The notes below the pieces were generated by a model. The model was not told the origin of the DNA, did no database searches, and was given only the letters and a program-made list of their open reading frames with translations. Shown in pieces: positions 36,101-49,043 of a stretch of 64,000 nt of DNA. Numbering within the stretch: the first letter of the stretch is position 1; each line of letters begins with the position of its first letter. Source of the DNA: Camelus bactrianus (Eukaryota; Chordata; Mammalia; Artiodactyla; Camelidae); the NCBI RefSeq assembly GCF_048773025.1, contig NC_133543.1:6913365-6977364 (forward strand), written 5' to 3'. The position numbers and the translations under genes were made by a program.

Positions 36101-38338
36101 TGCCGGTTTGAAGTTCCTGCAGTTTTCACTGTAAAACCGAGTTGGAGCTACTACCTCCCCATATATATGTATGGAGTGGAGTTTGCAACTGAAAAGAAAC
36201 TTTGTGTTCCCAACAAGCTAGGTGAAGGACGGCTTTCACACACACTTATCTCTCAGAACTGAGCATGTGGAGAGACGTTCGTTCATCTAGCACAAAGGGA
36301 ACGGGTTGCAGGAGAAACTTTTACTCTGGTTTCTCAGTCTGTTTCCTAGTGCCGGTTTGAAGTTCCTGCAGTTTTCACTGTAAAACCGGGTTGGAGCTAC
36401 TACCTCCCCTTATATATGAATGGAGTGGAGTTTGCAACTGAAAAATCTTTGTGTTCCCAACAAGCTAGGTGAAGGACGGCTTTCACACACACTTATCTCT
36501 CAGAACTGAGCATGTGGAGAGACGTTCGTTCATCTAGCACAAAGGGAACGGGTTGCAGGAGAAACTTTTACTCTGGTTTCTCAGTCTGTTTCCTAGTGCC
36601 GGTTTGAAGTTCCTGCAGTTTTCACTGTAAAACAGAGTTGGAGCTAGTACCTCCCCATATATATGTATGGAGTGGAGTTTGCAACTGAAAAGAAACTTTG
36701 TGTTCCCAACAAACTAGGTGAAGGACGGCTTTCACACACACTTATCTCTCAGAACTGAGCATGTGGAGAGACGTTCGTTCATCTAGCACAAAGGGAACGG
36801 GTTGCAGGAGAAACTTTTACTCTGGTTTCTCAGTCTGTTTCCTAGTGCCGGTTTGAAGTTCCTGCAGTTTTCACTGTAAAACCGTGTTGGAGCAAGCACC
36901 TCCCCATATATATGTAAGGAGTGGAGTTTGCAACTGAAAAGAAACTTTGTGTTCCCAACAAGCTAGGTGAAGGACGGCTTTCACACACACTTATCTCTCA
37001 GAACTGAGCATGTGGAGAGACGTTCGTTCAACTAGCACAAAGGAAACGGGTTGCAGGAGAAACTTTTACTCTGGTTTCTCAGTCTGTTTCCTAGTGCCGG
37101 TTTGAAGTTCCTGCAGTTTTCACTGTAAAACCGAGTTGGAGCTAGTACCTCCCCATATATATGTATGGAGTGGAGTTTGCAACTGAAAAGAAACTATGTG
37201 TTCCCAACAAGCTAGGTGAAGGACGGCTTTCACACACACTTATCTCTCAGAACTGAGCATGTGGAGAGATGTTCGTTCACCTAGCACAAAGGGAACGGGT
37301 TGCAGGAGAAACTTTTACTCTGGTTTCTCAGTCTGTTTCCTAGTGCCGGTTTGAAGTTCCTGCAGTTTTCACTGTAAAACAGAGTTGGAGCTAGTACCTC
37401 CCCATATATATGTATGGAGTGGAGTTTGCAACTGAAAAGAAACTTTGTGTTCCCAACTAGCTAGGTGAAGGACGGCTTTCACACACACTTATCTCGCAGA
37501 ACTGAGCATGTGGAGAGACGTTCGTTCATCTAGCACAAAGGGAACGGGTTGCAGGAGAAACTTTTACTCTGGTTTCTCAGTCTGTTTCCTAGTGCCGGTT
37601 TGAAGTTCCTGCAGTTTTCACTGTAAAACCAAGTTGGAGCTAGTACCTCCCCATATATATGTATGGAGTGGAGTTTGCAACTGAAAAGAAACTTTGTGTT
37701 CCCAACAAGCTAGGTGAAGGACGGCTTTCACACACACTTATCTCTCAGAACGGAGCATGTGGAGAGACGTTCGTTCACCTAGCACAAAGGGAACGGGTTG
37801 CAGGAGAAACTTTTACTCTGGTTTCTCAGTCTGTTTCCTAGTGCCGGTTTGAAGTTCCTGCAGTTTTCACTGTAAAACCGAGTTGGAGCTAGTACCTCCC
37901 CATATATATGTATGAAGTGGAGTTTGCAACTGAAAAGAAACTTTGTGTTCCCAAAAAGCTAGGTGAAGGACGGCTTTCACACACACTTATCTCTCAGAAC
38001 TGAGCATGTGGAGAGACGTTCGTTCATCTAGCACAAAGGGAACGGGTTGCAGGAGAAACTTTTACTCTGGTTTCTCAGTCTGTTTCCTAGTGCCGGTTTG
38101 AAGTTCCTGCAGTTTTCACTGTAAAACCGGGTTGGAGCTACTGCCTCCCCTTATATATGAATGGAGTGGAGTTTGCAACTGAAAAGAAACTTTGTGTTCC
38201 CAACAAGCTAGGTGAAGGACGCTTTCACACACACTTATCTCTCAGAACTGAGCATGTGGAGAGACGTTCGTTCATCTAGCCCAAAGGGAACGGGTTGCAG
38301 GAGAAACTTTTACTCTGGTTTCTCAGTCTGTTTCCTAG
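36101..38338 (+). repeat. Dispersed 9-unit block, copy 1 (2238 bp)
   Basis: The ordered units are: ctactacc; type B with ctgaaaaatctttg; aacagag with aaactagg; type C with caactag and aaaggaaac; actatgtg with gatgttc; aactagctagg; aacggag (open frame 37659-37841); gaagtgg with caaaaag; type B with gacgcttt and ctagccc. The same nine occur at 61739-63976, offset 25638 bp (103 units less 9 deleted bases). Two deletions (2 bp near 36443 and 1 bp near 38221) explain the length. The middle markers also match the 9-unit region at 18921-20165. Confidence 0.9.
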
Positions 38339-41300
38339 TGCCGGTTTGAAGTTCCTGCAGTTTTCACTGTAAAACCGAGTTGGAGCTAGTACCTCCCCAT
38401 ATATATGTATGGAGTGGAGTTTGCAACTGAAAAGAAACTTTGTGTTCCCAACAAGCTAGTTGAAGGACGGCTTTCACACACACTTATCTCTCAGAACTGA
38501 GCATGTGGAGAGACGTTCGTTCACCTAGCACAAAGGGAACGGGTTGCAGGAGAAACTTTTACTCTGGTTTCTCAGTCTGTTTCCTAGTGCCGGTTTGAAG
38601 TTCCTGCAGTTTTCACTGTAAAACCGAGTTGGAGCTAGTACCTCCCCATATATATGTATGGATTGGAGTTTGCAACTGAAAAGAAACTTTGTGTTCCCAA
38701 CAAGCTAGGTGAAGGACGGCTTTCACACACACTTATCTCTCAGAACTGAGCATGTGGAGAGACGTTCGTTCACCTAGCACAAAGGGAACGGGTTGCAGGA
38801 GAAACTTTTACTCTGGTTTCTCAGTCTGTTTCCTAGTGCCGGTGTGAAGTTCCTGCAGTTTTCACTGTAAAACCGAGTTGGAGCTAGTACCTCTCCATAT
38901 ATATGTATGGAGTGGAGTTTGCAACTGAAAAGAAACTTTGTGTTCCCAACAAGCTAGGTGAAGGACGGCTTTCACACACACTTATCTCTCAGAACTGAGC
39001 ATGTGGAGAGACGTTCGTTCACCTAGCACAAAGGGAACGGGTTGCAGGAGAAACTTTTATTCTGGTTTCTCAGTCTGTTTCCTAGTGCCGGTTTGAAGTT
39101 CCTGCAGTTTTCACTGTAAAACCGAGTTGGAGCTAGTACCTCCCCATATATATGTATGGAGTGGAGTTTGCAACTGAAAAGAAACTTTGTGTTCCCAACA
39201 AGCTAGGTGAAGGACGGCTTTCACACACACTTATCTCTCAGAACTGAGCATGTGGAGAGACGTTCGTTCATCTAGCACAAAGGGAACGGGTTGCAGGAGA
39301 AACTTTTACTCTGGTTTCTCAGTCTGTTTCCTAGTGCCGGTTTGAAGTTCCTGCAGTTTTCACTGTAAAACCGAGTTGGAGCTAGTACCTCCCCATATAT
39401 ATGTATGGAGTGGAGTTTGCAACTGAAAAGAAACTTTGTGTTCCCAACAAGCTAGGTGAAGGACGGCTTTCACACACACTTATCTCTCAGAACTGAGCAT
39501 GTGGAGAGACGTTCGTTCACCTAGCACAAAGGGAACGGGTTGCAGGAGAAACTTTTACTCTGGTTTCTCAGTCTGTTTCCTAGTGCCGGTTTGAAGTTCC
39601 TGCAGTTTTCACTGTAAAACCGAGTTGGAGCTAGTACCTCCCCATATATATGTATGGATTGGAGTTTGCAACTGAAAAGAAACTTTGTGTTCCCAACAAG
39701 CTAGGTGAAGGACGGCTTTCACACACACTTATCTCTCAGAACTGAGCATGTGGAGAGACGTTCGTTCACCTAGCACAAAGGGAACGGGTTGCAGGAGAAA
39801 CTTTTACTCTGGTTTCTCAGTCTGTTTCCTAGTGCCGGTTTGAAGTTCCTGCAGTTTTCACTGTAAAACCGAGTTGGAGCTAGTACCTCTCCATATATAT
39901 GTATGGAGTGGAGTTTGCAACTGAAAAGAAACTTTGTGTTCCCAACAAGCTAGGTGAAGGACGGCTTTCACACACACTTATCTCTCAGAACTGAGCATGT
40001 GGAGAGACGTTCGTTCATCTAGCACAAAGGGAACGGGTTGCAGGAGAAACTTTTACTCTGGTTTCTCAGTCTGTTTCCTAGTGCCGGTTTGAAGTTCCTG
40101 CAGTTTTCACTGTAAAACCGAGTTGGAGCTAGTACCTCCCCATATATATGTATGGAGTGGAGTTTGCAACTGAAAAGAAACTTTGTGTTCCCAACAAGCT
40201 AGGTGAAGGACGGCTTTCACACACACTTATCTCGCAGAACTGAGCATGTGGAGAGACGTTCGTTCACCTAGCACAAAGGGAACGGGTTGCAGGAGAAACT
40301 ATTACTCTGGTTTCTCAGTCTGTTTCCTAGTGCCGGTTTGAAGTTCCTGCAGTTTTCACTGTAAAACCGAGTTGGAGCTAGTACCTCCCCATATATATGT
40401 ATGGAGTGGAGTTTGCAACTGAAAAGAAACTTTGTGTTCCCAACAAGCTAGGTGAAGGACGGCTTTCACACACACTTATCTCTCAGAACTGAGCATGTGG
40501 AGAGACGTTCGTTCACCTAGCACAAAGGGAACGGGTTGCAGGAGAAACTTTTATTCTGGTTTCTCAGTCTGTTTCCTAGTGCCGGTTTGAAGTTCCTGCA
40601 GTTTTCACTGTAAAACCGAGTTGGAGCTAGTACCTCCCCATATATATGTATGGAGTGGAGTTTGCAACTGAAAAGAAACTTTGTGTTCCCAACAAGCTAG
40701 GTGAAGGACGGCTTTCACACACACTTATCTCTCAGAACTGAGCATGTGGAGAGACGTTCGTTCATCTAGCACAAAGGGAACGGGTTGCAGGAGAAACTTT
40801 TACTCTGGTTTCTCAGTCTGTTTCCTAGTGCCGGTTTGAAGTTCCTGCAGTTTTCACTGTAAAACCGAGTTGGAGCTAGTACCTCCCCATATATATGTAT
40901 GGAGTGGAGTTTGCAACTGAAAAGAAACTTTGTGTTCCCAACAAGCTAGGTGAAGGACGGCTTTCACACACACTTATCTCTCAGAACTGAGCATGTGGAG
41001 AGACGTTCGTTCATCTAGCACAAAGGGAACGGGTTGCAGGAGAAACTTTTACTCTGGTTTCTCAGTCTGTTTCCTAGTGCCGGTTTGAAGTTCCTGCAGT
41101 TTTCACTGGAAAACCGGGTTGGAGCTAGTACCTCCCCTTATATATGAATGGAGTGGAGTTTGCAACTGAAAAGAAACTTTGTGTTCCCAACAAGCTAGGT
41201 GAAGGACGGCTTTCACACACACTTATCTCTCAGAACTGAGCATGTGGAGAGACGTTCGTTCATCTAGCACAAAGGGAACGGGTTGCAGGAGAAACTTTTA

Positions 41301-41575
41301 CTCTGGTTTCTCAGTCTGTTTCCTAGTGCCGGTTTGAAGTTCCTGCAGTTTTCACTGTAAAACCGAGTTGGAGCTAGTACCTCCCCATATATATGTATGG
41401 AGTGGAGTTTGCAACTGAAAAGAAACTTTGTGTTCCCAACAAGCTAGGTGAAGGACGGCTTTCACACACACTTATCTCTCAGAACTGAGCATGTGGAGAG
41501 ACGTTCGTTCATCTAGCACAAAGGGAACGGGTTGCAGGAGAAACTTTTACTCTGGTTTCTCAGTCTGTTTCCTAG
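38339..41575 (+). repeat. 13 units, forerunner-like mix of the 11-unit repeat
   Basis: The markers appear in nearly the same order as the following 11-unit repeat: plain, ggattgg, acctctcc, then again plain, ggattgg, acctctcc (39833), tcgcag (40082), tattctgg, two plain units, and ggaaaaccggg (41078). Two partial rounds are visible (units 38339-38837 and 39335-39833). Private changes include ctagttgaag, ccggtgtgaag and actattactctgg. Confidence 0.78.
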
Positions 41576-43567
41576 TGCCGGTTTGAAGTTCCTGCAGTTT
41601 TCACTGGAAAACCGGGTTGGAGCTACTACCTCCCCTTATATATGAATGGAGTGGAGTTTGCAACTGAAAAGAAACTTTGTGTTCCCAACAAGCTAGGTGA
41701 AGGACGGCTTTCACACACACTTATCTCTCAGAACTGAGCATGTGGAGAGACGTTCGTTCACCTAGCACAAAGGGAACGGGTTGCAGGAGAAACTTTTACT
41801 CTGGTTTCTCAGTCTGTTTCCTAGTGCCGGTTTGAAGTTCCTGCAGTTTTCACTGTAAAACCGAGTTGGAGCTAGTACCTCCCCATATATATGTATGGAG
41901 TGGAGTTTGCAACTGAAAAGAAACTTTGTGTTCCCAACAATCTAGGTGAAGGACGGCTTTCACACACACTTATCTCTCAGAACTGAGCATGTGGAGAGAC
42001 GTTCGTTCACCTAGCACAAAGGGAACGGGTTGCAGGAGAAACTTTTACTCTGGTTTCTCAGTCTGTTTCCTAGTGCCGGTTTGAAGTTCCTGCAGTTTTC
42101 ACTGTAAAACCGAGTTGGAGCTAGTACCTCTCCATATATATGTATGGAGTGGAGTTTGCAACTGAAAAGAAACTTTGTGTTCCCAACAAGCTAGGTGAAG
42201 GACGGCTTTCACACACACTTATCTCTCAGAACTGAGCATGTGGAGAGACGTTCGTTCATCTAGCACAAAGGGAACGGGTTGCAGGAGAAACTTTTACTCT
42301 GGTTTCTCAGTCTGTTTCCTAGTGCCGGTTTGAAGTTCCTGCAGTTTTCACTGTAAAACCGAGTTGGAGCTAGTACCTCCCCATATATATGTATGGAGTG
42401 GAGTTTGCAACTGAAAAGAAACTTTGTGTTCCCAACAAGCTAGGTGAAGGACGGCTTTCACACACACTTATCTCTCAGAACTGAGCATGTGGAGAGACGT
42501 TCGTTCACCTAGCACAAAGGGAACGGGTTGCAGGAGAAACTTTTACTCTGGTTTCTCAGTCTGTTTCCTAGTGCCGGTTTGAAGTTCCTGCAGTTTTCAC
42601 TGTAAAACCGAGTTGGAGCTAGTACCTCCCCATATATATGTATGGAGTGGAGTTTGCAACTGAAAAGAAACTTTGTGTTCCCAACAAGCTAGGTGAAGGA
42701 CGGCTTTCACACACACTTATCTCGCAGAACTGAGCATGTGGAGAGACGTTCGTTCACCTAGCACAAAGGGAACGGGTTGCAGGAGAAACTTTTACTCTGG
42801 TTTCTCAGTCTGTTTCCTAGTGCCGGTTTGAAGTTCCTGCAGTTTTCACTGTAAAACCGAGTTGGAGCTAGTACCTCCCCATATATATGTATGGAGTGGA
42901 GTTTGCAACTGAAAAGAAACTTTGTGTTCCCAACAAGCTAGGTGAAGGACGGCTTTCACACACACTTATCTCTCAGAACTGAGCATGTGGAGAGACGTTC
43001 GTTCACCTAGCACAAAGGGAACGGGTTGCAGGAGAAACTTTTATTCTGGTTTCTCAGTCTGTTTCCTAGTGCCGGTTTGAAGTTCCTGCAGTTTTCACTG
43101 TAAAACCGAGTTGGAGCTAGTACCTCCCCATATATATGTATGGAGTGGAGTTTGCAACTGAAAAGAAACTTTGTGTTCCCAACAAGCTAGGTGAAGGACG
43201 GCTTTCACACACACTTATCTCTCAGAACTGAGCATGTGGAGAGACGTTCGTTCATCTAGCACAAAGGGAACGGGTTGCAGGAGAAACTTTTACTCTGGTT
43301 TCTCAGTCTGTTTCCTAGTGCCGGTTTGAAGTTCCTGCAGTTTTCACTGTAAAACCGAGTTGGAGCTAGTACCTCCCCATATATATGTATGGAGTGGAGT
43401 TTGCAACTGAAAAGAAACTTTGTGTTCCCAACAAGGTAGGAGAAGGACGGCTTTCACACACACTTATCTCTCAGAACTGAGCATGTGGAGAGACGTTCGT
43501 TCATCTAGCACAAAGGGAACGGGTTGCAGGAGAAACTTTTACTCTGGTTTCTCAGTCTGTTTCCTAG
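41576..43567 (+). repeat. Short (8-unit) form of the 11-unit repeat
   Basis: The order is ggaaaaccggg, plain with caatctagg, acctctcc, plain, tcgcag, tattctgg, plain, caaggtaggag. It lacks the gaagtgg/caaaaag, gacgcttt and ggattgg units of the full form, as expected from an internal deletion in unit steps or an earlier stage of the repeat. Confidence 0.8.
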
Positions 43568-46305
43568 TGCCGGTTTGAAGTTCCTGCAGTTTTCACTGGA
43601 AAACCGGGTTGGAGCTACTACCTCCCCTTATATATGAATGGAGTGGAGTTTGCAACTGAAAAGAAACTTTGTGTTCCCAACAAGCTAGGTGAAGGACGGC
43701 TTTCACACACACTTATCTCTCAGAACTGAGCATGTGGAGAGACGTTCGTTCACCTAGCACAAAGGGAACGGGTTGCAGGAGAAACTTTTACTCTGGTTTC
43801 TCAGTCTGTTTCCTAGTGCCGGTTTGAAGTTCCTGCAGTTTTCACTGTAAAACCGAGTTGGAGCTAGTACCTCCCCATATATATGTATGAAGTGGAGTTT
43901 GCAACTGAAAAGAAACTTTGTGTTCCCAAAAAGCTAGGTGAAGGACGGCTTTCACACACACTTATCTCTCAGAACTGAGCATGTGGAGAGACGTTCGTTC
44001 ATCTAGCACAAAGGGAACGGGTTGCAGGAGAAACTTTTACTCTGGTTTCTCAGTCTGTTTCCTAGTGCCGGTTTGAAGTTCCTGCAGTTTTCACTGTAAA
44101 ACCGGGTTGGAGCTACTGCCTCCCCTTATATATGAATGGAGTGGAGTTTGCAACTGAAAAGAAACTTTGTGTTCCCAACAAGCTAGGTGAAGGACGCTTT
44201 CACACACACTTATCTCTCAGAACTGAGCATGTGGAGAGACGTTCGTTCATCTAGCCCAAAGGGAACGGGTTGCAGGAGAAACTTTTACTCTGGTTTCTCA
44301 GTCTGTTTCCTAGTGCCGGTTTGAAGTTCCTGCAGTTTTCACTGTAAAACCGAGTTGGAGCTAGTACCTCCCCATATATATGTATGGAGTGGAGTTTGCA
44401 ACTGAAAAGAAACTTTGTGTTCCCAACAAGCTAGGTGAAGGACGGCTTTCACACACACTTATCTCTCAGAACTGAGCATGTGGAGAGACGTTCGTTCACC
44501 TAGCACAAAGGGAACGGGTTGCAGGAGAAACTTTTACTCTGGTTTCTCAGTCTGTTTCCTAGTGCCGGTTTGAAGTTCCTGCAGTTTTCACTGTAAAACC
44601 GAGTTGGAGCTAGTACCTCCCCATATATATGTATGGATTGGAGTTTGCAACTGAAAAGAAACTTTGTGTTCCCAACAAGCTAGGTGAAGGACGGCTTTCA
44701 CACACACTTATCTCTCAGAACTGAGCATGTGGAGAGACGTTCGTTCACCTAGCACAAAGGGAACGGGTTGCAGGAGAAACTTTTACTCTGGTTTCTCAGT
44801 CTGTTTCCTAGTGCCGGTTTGAAGTTCCTGCAGTTTTCACTGTAAAACCGAGTTGGAGCTAGTACCTCTCCATATATATGTATGGAGTGGAGTTTGCAAC
44901 TGAAAAGAAACTTTGTGTTCCCAACAAGCTAGGTGAAGGAGGGCTTTCACACACACTTATCTCTCAGAACTGAGCATGTGGAGAGACGTTCGTTCATCTA
45001 GCACAAAGGGAACGGGTTGCAGGAGAAACTTTTACTCTGGTTTCTCAGTCTGTTTCCTAGTGCCGGTTTGAAGTTCCTGCAGTTTTCACTGGAAAACCGG
45101 GTTGGAGCTACTACCTCCCCTTATATATGAATGGAGTGGAGTTTGCAACTGAAAAGAAACTTTGTGTTCCCAACAAGCTAGGTGAAGGACGGCTTTCACA
45201 CACACTTATCTCTCAGAACTGAGCATGTGGAGAGACGTTCGTTCACCTAGCACAAAGGGAACGGGTTGCAGGAGAAACTTTTACTCTGGTTTCTCAGTCT
45301 GTTTCCTAGTGCCGGTTTGAAGTTCCTGCAGTTTTCACTGTAAAACCGAGTTGGAGCTAGTACCTCCCCATATATATGTATGGAGTGGAGTTTGCAACTG
45401 AAAAGAAACTTTGTGTTCCCAACAAGCTAGGTGAAGGACGGCTTTCACACACACTTATCTCGCAGAACTGAGCATGTGGAGAGACGTTCGTTCACCTAGC
45501 ACAAAGGGAACGGGTTGCAGGAGAAACTTTTACTCTGGTTTCTCAGTCTGTTTCCTAGTGCCGGTTTGAAGTTCCTGCAGTTTTCACTGTAAAACCGAGT
45601 TGGAGCTAGTACCTCCCCATATATATGTATGGAGTGGAGTTTGCAACTGAAAAGAAACTTTGTGTTCCCAACAAGCTAGGTGAAGGACGGCTTTCACACA
45701 CACTTATCTCTCAGAACTGAGCATGTGGAGAGACGTTCGTTCACCTAGCACAAAGGGAACGGGTTGCAGGAGAAACTTTTATTCTGGTTTCTCAGTCTGT
45801 TTCCTAGTGCCGGTTTGAAGTTCCTGCAGTTTTCACTGTAAAACCGAGTTGGAGCTAGTACCTCCCCATATATATGTATGGAGTGGAGTTTGCAACTGAA
45901 AAGAAACTTTGTGTTCCCAACAAGCTAGGTGAAGGACGGCTTTCACACACACTTATCTCTCAGAACTGAGCATGTGGAGAGACGTTCGTTCATCTAGCAC
46001 AAAGGGAACGGGTTGCAGGAGAAACTTTTACTCTGGTTTCTCAGTCTGTTTCCTAGTGCCGGTTTGAAGTTCCTGCAGTTTTCACTGTAAAACCGAGTTG
46101 GAGCTAGTACCTCCCCATATATATGTATGGAGTGGAGTTTGCAACTGAAAAGAAACTTTGTGTTCCCAACAAGGTAGGTGAAGGACGGCTTTCACACACA
46201 CTTATCTCTCAGAACTGAGCATGTGGAGAGACGTTCGTTCATCTAGCACAAAGGGAACGGGTTGCAGGAGAAACTTTTACTCTGGTTTCTCAGTCTGTTT
46301 CCTAG
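43568..46305 (+). repeat. 11-unit higher-order repeat, copy 1 (2738 bp)
   Basis: The order is ggaaaaccggg, gaagtgg/caaaaag, type B with gacgcttt and ctagccc, plain, ggattgg, acctctcc with gagggcttt, a second ggaaaaccggg, tcgcag, tattctgg, plain, caaggtagg. Compared with later copies it has an extra ggaaaaccggg unit after acctctcc and one plain unit fewer after gacgcttt, so the total stays at 11. The 1-bp deletion gives 2738 instead of 2739 bp. Confidence 0.88.
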
Positions 46306-49043
46306 TGCCGGTTTGAAGTTCCTGCAGTTTTCACTGGAAAACCGGGTTGGAGCTACTACCTCCCCTTATATATGAATGGAGTGGAGTTTGCAACTGAAAA
46401 GAAACTTTGTGTTCCCAACAAGCTAGGTGAAGGACGGCTTTCACACACACTTATCTCTCAGAACTGAGCATGTGGAGAGACGTTCGTTCACCTAGCACAA
46501 AGGGAACGGGTTGCAGGAGAAACTTTTACTCTGGTTTCTCAGTCTGTTTCCTAGTGCCGGTTTGAAGTTCCTGCAGTTTTCACTGTAAAACCGAGTTGGA
46601 GCTAGTACCTCCCCATATATATGTATGAAGTGGAGTTTGCAACTGAAAAGAAACTTTGTGTTCCCAAAAAGCTAGGTGAAGGACGGCTTTCACACACACT
46701 TATCTCTCAGAACTGAGCATGTGGAGAGACGTTCGTTCATCTAGCACAAAGGGAACGGGTTGCAGGAGAAACTTTTACTCTGGTTTCTCAGTCTGTTTCC
46801 TAGTGCCGGTTTGAAGTTCCTGCAGTTTTCACTGTAAAACCGGGTTGGAGCTACTGCCTCCCCTTATATATGAATGGAGTGGAGTTTGCAACTGAAAAGA
46901 AACTTTGTGTTCCCAACAAGCTAGGTGAAGGACGCTTTCACACACACTTATCTCTCAGAACTGAGCATGTGGAGAGACGTTCGTTCATCTAGCCCAAATG
47001 GAACGGGTTGCAGGAGAAACTTTTACTCTGGTTTCTCAGTCTGTTTCCTAGTGCCGGTTTGAAGTTCCTGCAGTTTTCACTGTAAAACCGAGTTGGAGCT
47101 AGTACCTCCCCATATATATGTATGGAGTGGAGTTTGCAACTGAAAAGAAACTTTGTGTTCCCAACAAGCTAGGTGAAGGACGGCTTTCACACACACTTAT
47201 CTCTCAGAACTGAGCATGTGGAGAGACGTTCGTTCATCTAGCACAAAGGGAACGGGTTGCAGGAGAAACTTTTACTCTGGTTTCTCAGTCTGTTTCCTAG
47301 TGCCGGTTTGAAGTTCCTGCAGTTTTCACTGTAAAACCGAGTTGGAGCTAGTACCTCCCCATATATATGTATGGAGTGGAGTTTGCAACTGAAAAGAAAC
47401 TTTGTGTTCCCAACAAGCTAGGTGAAGGACGGCTTTCACACACACTTATCTCTCAGAACTGAGCATGTGGAGAGACGTTCGTTCACCTAGCACAAAGGGA
47501 ACGGGTTGCAGGAGAAACTTTTACTCTGGTTTCTCAGTCTGTTTCCTAGTGCCGGTTTGAAGTTCCTGCAGTTTTCACTGTAAAACCGAGTTGGAGCTAG
47601 TACCTCCCCATATATATGTATGGATTGGAGTTTGCAACTGAAAAGAAACTTTGTGTTCCCAACAAGCTAGGTGAAGGACGGCTTTCACACACACTTATCT
47701 CTCAGAACTGAGCATGTGGAGAGACGTTCGTTCACCTAGCACAAAGGGAACGGGTTGCAGGAGAAACTTTTACTCTGGTTTCTCAGTCTGTTTCCTAGTG
47801 CCGGTTTGAAGTTCCTGCAGTTTTCACTGTAAAACCGAGTTGGAGCTAGTACCTCTCCATATATATGTATGGAGTGGAGTTTGCAACTGAAAAGAAACTT
47901 TGTGTTCCCAACAAGCTAGGTGAAGGAGGGCTTTCACACACACTTATCTCTCAGAACTGAGCATGTGGAGAGACGTTCGTTCATCTAGCACAAAGGGAAC
48001 GGGTTGCAGGAGAAACTTTTACTCTGGTTTCTCAGTCTGTTTCCTAGTGCCGGTTTGAAGTTCCTGCAGTTTTCACTGTAAAACCGAGTTGGAGCTAGTA
48101 CCTCCCCATATATATGTATGGAGTGGAGTTTGCAACTGAAAAGAAACTTTGTGTTCCCAACAAGCTAGGTGAAGGACGGCTTTCACACACACTTATCTCG
48201 CAGAACTGAGCATGTGGAGAGACGTTCGTTCACCTAGCACAAAGGGAACGGGTTGCAGGAGTAACTTTTACTCTGGTTTCTCAGTCTGTTTCCTAGTGCC
48301 GGTTTGAAGTTCCTGCAGTTTTCACTGTAAAACCGAGTTGGAGCTAGTACCTCCCCATATATATGTATGGAGTGGAGTTTGCAACTGAAAAGAAACTTTG
48401 TGTTCCCAACAAGCTAGGTGAAGGACGGCTTTCACACACACTTATCTCTCAGAACTGAGCATGTGGAGAGACGTTCGTTCACCTAGCACAAAGGGAACGG
48501 GTTGCAGGAGAAACTTTTATTCTGGTTTCTCAGTCTGTTTCCTAGTGCCGGTTTGAAGTTCCTGCAGTTTTCACTGTAAAACCGAGTTGGAGCTAGTACC
48601 TCCCCATATATATGTATGGAGTGGAGTTTGCAACTGAAAAGAAACTTTGTGTTCCCAACAAGCTAGGTGAAGGACGGCTTTCACACACACTTATCTCTCA
48701 GAACTGAGCATGTGGAGAGACGTTCGTTCATCTAGCACAAAGGGAACGGGTTGCAGGAGAAACTTTTACTCTGGTTTCTCAGTCTGTTTCCTAGTGCCGG
48801 TTTGAAGTTCCTGCAGTTTTCACTGTAAAACCGAGTTGGAGCTAGTACCTCCCCATATATATGTATGGAGTGGAGTTTGCAACTGAAAAGAAACTTTGTG
48901 TTCCCAACAAGCTAGGTGAAGGACGGCTTTCACACACACTTATCTCTCAGAACTGAGCATGTGGAGAGACGTTCGTTCATCTAGCACAAAGGGAACGGGT
49001 TGCAGGAGAAACTTTTACTCTGGTTTCTCAGTCTGTTTCCTAG
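46306..49043 (+). repeat. 11-unit higher-order repeat, copy 2 (2738 bp)
   Basis: The order is ggaaaaccggg, gaagtgg/caaaaag, gacgcttt with ctagccc, plain, plain, ggattgg, acctctcc with gagggcttt, tcgcag, tattctgg, plain, plain. The gacgcttt deletion lies 2738 bp after that of copy 1. Private changes include aaatggaac in the gacgcttt unit and gagtaac near 48260. It shares gagggcttt with copy 1 only. Confidence 0.92.
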
